Positions 63,294 through 64,000 of a stretch of DNA of 64,000 nt are shown here, in pieces. The DNA comes from Prolixibacteraceae bacterium. Lineage in GTDB: Bacteria; Bacteroidota; Bacteroidia; Bacteroidales; Prolixibacteraceae. The notes under the pieces were generated by a model. That model saw nothing but the letters and a program-made list of their open reading frames with translations, was not told where the DNA came from and ran no database searches. The stretch covers positions 43,431 to 107,430 of the forward strand of contig WTWZ01000013.1 of assembly GCA_009773765.1 (NCBI GenBank), given 5' to 3'. The translations under genes were made by a program, and so were the position numbers. Positions within the stretch are counted from its first letter, which is position 1. Each line of letters opens with the position of its first letter.

Positions 63294-64000
63294 TTAAAAT
63301 ACATATTTAAACCCAACCGAAGGAACAATTGGAAACAACGAAACCTGTTTTACTTTATCTCCGCTTTTGTAATAATACCACGGGTTCATTCGGTTGTACA
63401 CGTTGTATATCGAAAATGTCCAGGTAATGCTTTTGTTGTCGGTTTTTTGTTTTACCGAACTGTAACCCAAATCGAGGTGGTGAAATACAGGCATTTTGAA
63501 ATTATTGGGGTTATCGTATGTTTGCCTAATTACTTCCCAGTTTTTAATGTCTATTGAAGAGTCCCTGCCAGGTGTTGGCAATCCCTCATGCTCAACATCG
63601 GGCAAACTTATGTTATTGCCCGATTGCAGGGTAAATCCCAGTGAAACCGAACGTTGGAGTTTATATTTCTCTTTAAAACTGTATTCTGCCAATACCGAAA
63701 CATCGTGCCGCCGGTCGTATTTATCAGGAAACCAGTTTCCGTGGTTCAACTTTTCAAATCTTCGTTCCGACCACGAAAGGGTGTACGACAAAATGCCTGT
63801 AAATGAGCCCTTTTCCTTTCTGGCTGCCATTTCAATACCGTAAGCTTTTCCCTCGCCAACCAAAACACTGTTTTCCCAGTTGTTTTCTTTTGTTTCAGTA
63901 AAACTTGCACCTTCATCAAACCGCACAACATTTTCCATCCATTTGTAGTATCCTTCAACTTCGAACGAATAACTGTTTTTCATCTGTTTCGAAAATCCAA
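63294..64000 (-). CDS. TonB-dependent receptor, C-terminal part
   Basis: The last about 235 codons of a TonB-dependent receptor; the frame continues past the right edge. It is all outer-membrane beta-barrel: YSFEVEGYYKWMENVVRFDE, YGIEMAARKEKGSFTGILSY, SVSLGFTLQSGNNISLP, ITWTFSIYNVYNRMNPWYYY and the C-terminal FPIVPSVGFKYVF ending in Phe, as required for BAM assembly. The NVYNRMNPWY string is common in FecA-like Bacteroidota receptors with a carboxypeptidase-like N-terminal domain. The substrate is unknown because the plug and neighbours are outside the window. Confidence 0.88.
   Translation of the reverse strand, partial: GFSKQMKNSYSFEVEGYYKWMENVVRFDEGASFTETKENNWENSVLVGEGKAYGIEMAARKEKGSFTGILSYTLSWSERRFEKLNHGNWFPDKYDRRHDVSVLAEYSFKEKYKLQRSVSLGFTLQSGNNISLPDVEHEGLPTPGRDSSIDIKNWEVIRQTYDNPNNFKMPVFHHLDLGYSSVKQKTDNKSITWTFSIYNVYNRMNPWYYYKSGDKVKQVSLFPIVPSVGFKYVF

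Noticed and set aside
1-64000. tRNA, rRNA or retron/reverse transcriptase genes
   Set aside because: No cloverleaf-like GTTCGAATC loops, rRNA sequence or reverse transcriptase motif was found on reading.

Overview
The window looks like a chromosomal segment of a marine or sediment Bacteroidota, probably in the Marinilabiliales/Prolixibacteraceae part of the phylum. The evidence is a moderately AT-rich sequence, Bacteroidota-type -7 promoter boxes (TAnnTTTG), a type IX secretion sorting domain, GH127 and PCMD-like glycan proteins, SusC/FecA-like TonB proteins and many lipoproteins. No rRNA, tRNA or CRISPR array was recognised.

Layout. 1-6.8 kb is a minus-strand alpha-glucan/glycogen operon: branching enzyme, GSCFA protein, debranching enzyme, GT4 glycosyltransferase, GH57 amylase. 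6.9-10.5 kb holds a secreted PCMD-like protein, a Cys/Met-metabolism PLP enzyme and a DUF4143 ATPase preceded by two related palindromes. 10.8-17.7 kb is a drug-export-type ABC operon (TetR, TolC, HlyD, two ATPases, two permeases) whose TolC gene is frameshifted. 18-25.3 kb carries a TonB-plug/MG2 protein, queG and membrane glycosyltransferases. 25.3-30.9 kb has two broken genes (a Tat-exported Gfo/Idh oxidoreductase and a tetraheme cytochrome-SUMF1 fusion) divergent from an unusual membrane-bound LamG/winged-helix regulator. 30.9-39.7 kb is housekeeping: folK, folX/folB-like, an SDR, ribE, cysS, lspA, a DksA-like gene and ileS. 39.7-44.2 kb is accessory: a PIN toxin-like cassette, a zinc-ribbon/nuclease repeat protein and an orphan antitoxin. 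44.3-50.7 kb has a mutarotase, a PQQ-type sugar dehydrogenase with T9SS tail and a two-component system. 50.7-57.5 kb is a decayed accessory island (toxin-antitoxin pair, IS remnant, broken beta-barrel genes, a duplicated 115-bp sequence). 57.5-64 kb has a VOC protein, a GH127 arabinofuranosidase, metG, a beta-barrel protein and a TonB receptor fragment.

Three patterns stand out. First, a family of GC-rich palindromic repeats sits at or across the ends of many genes and inside others. In ileS a 451-bp unit with these repeats at both ends carries a complete DUF559 (Vsr-like) nuclease domain in frame, inside an essential aminoacyl-tRNA synthetase. A short relative lies in frame in metG, others extend cysS and a histidine kinase. 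This looks like a mobile element family with a nuclease-bearing form and short nuclease-less forms. Second, two unrelated toxin-antitoxin-type cassettes are each flanked by a diverged duplicate of the end of the neighbouring gene (ileS 5' end; response-regulator 3' end), which suggests a shared way of inserting beside genes without breaking them. Third, a nine-unit zinc-ribbon protein with a PD-(D/E)XK-type nuclease in its middle, interrupted by one stop codon, is a candidate for an undescribed nucleic-acid-targeting system.

Several single-base frameshifts lie in homopolymers (TolC A6, cytochrome CCC, a beta-barrel A5), so some of the broken genes may be sequencing errors. The larger deletion in the Gfo/Idh gene and the multiple in-frame stops in the island are more likely real decay.
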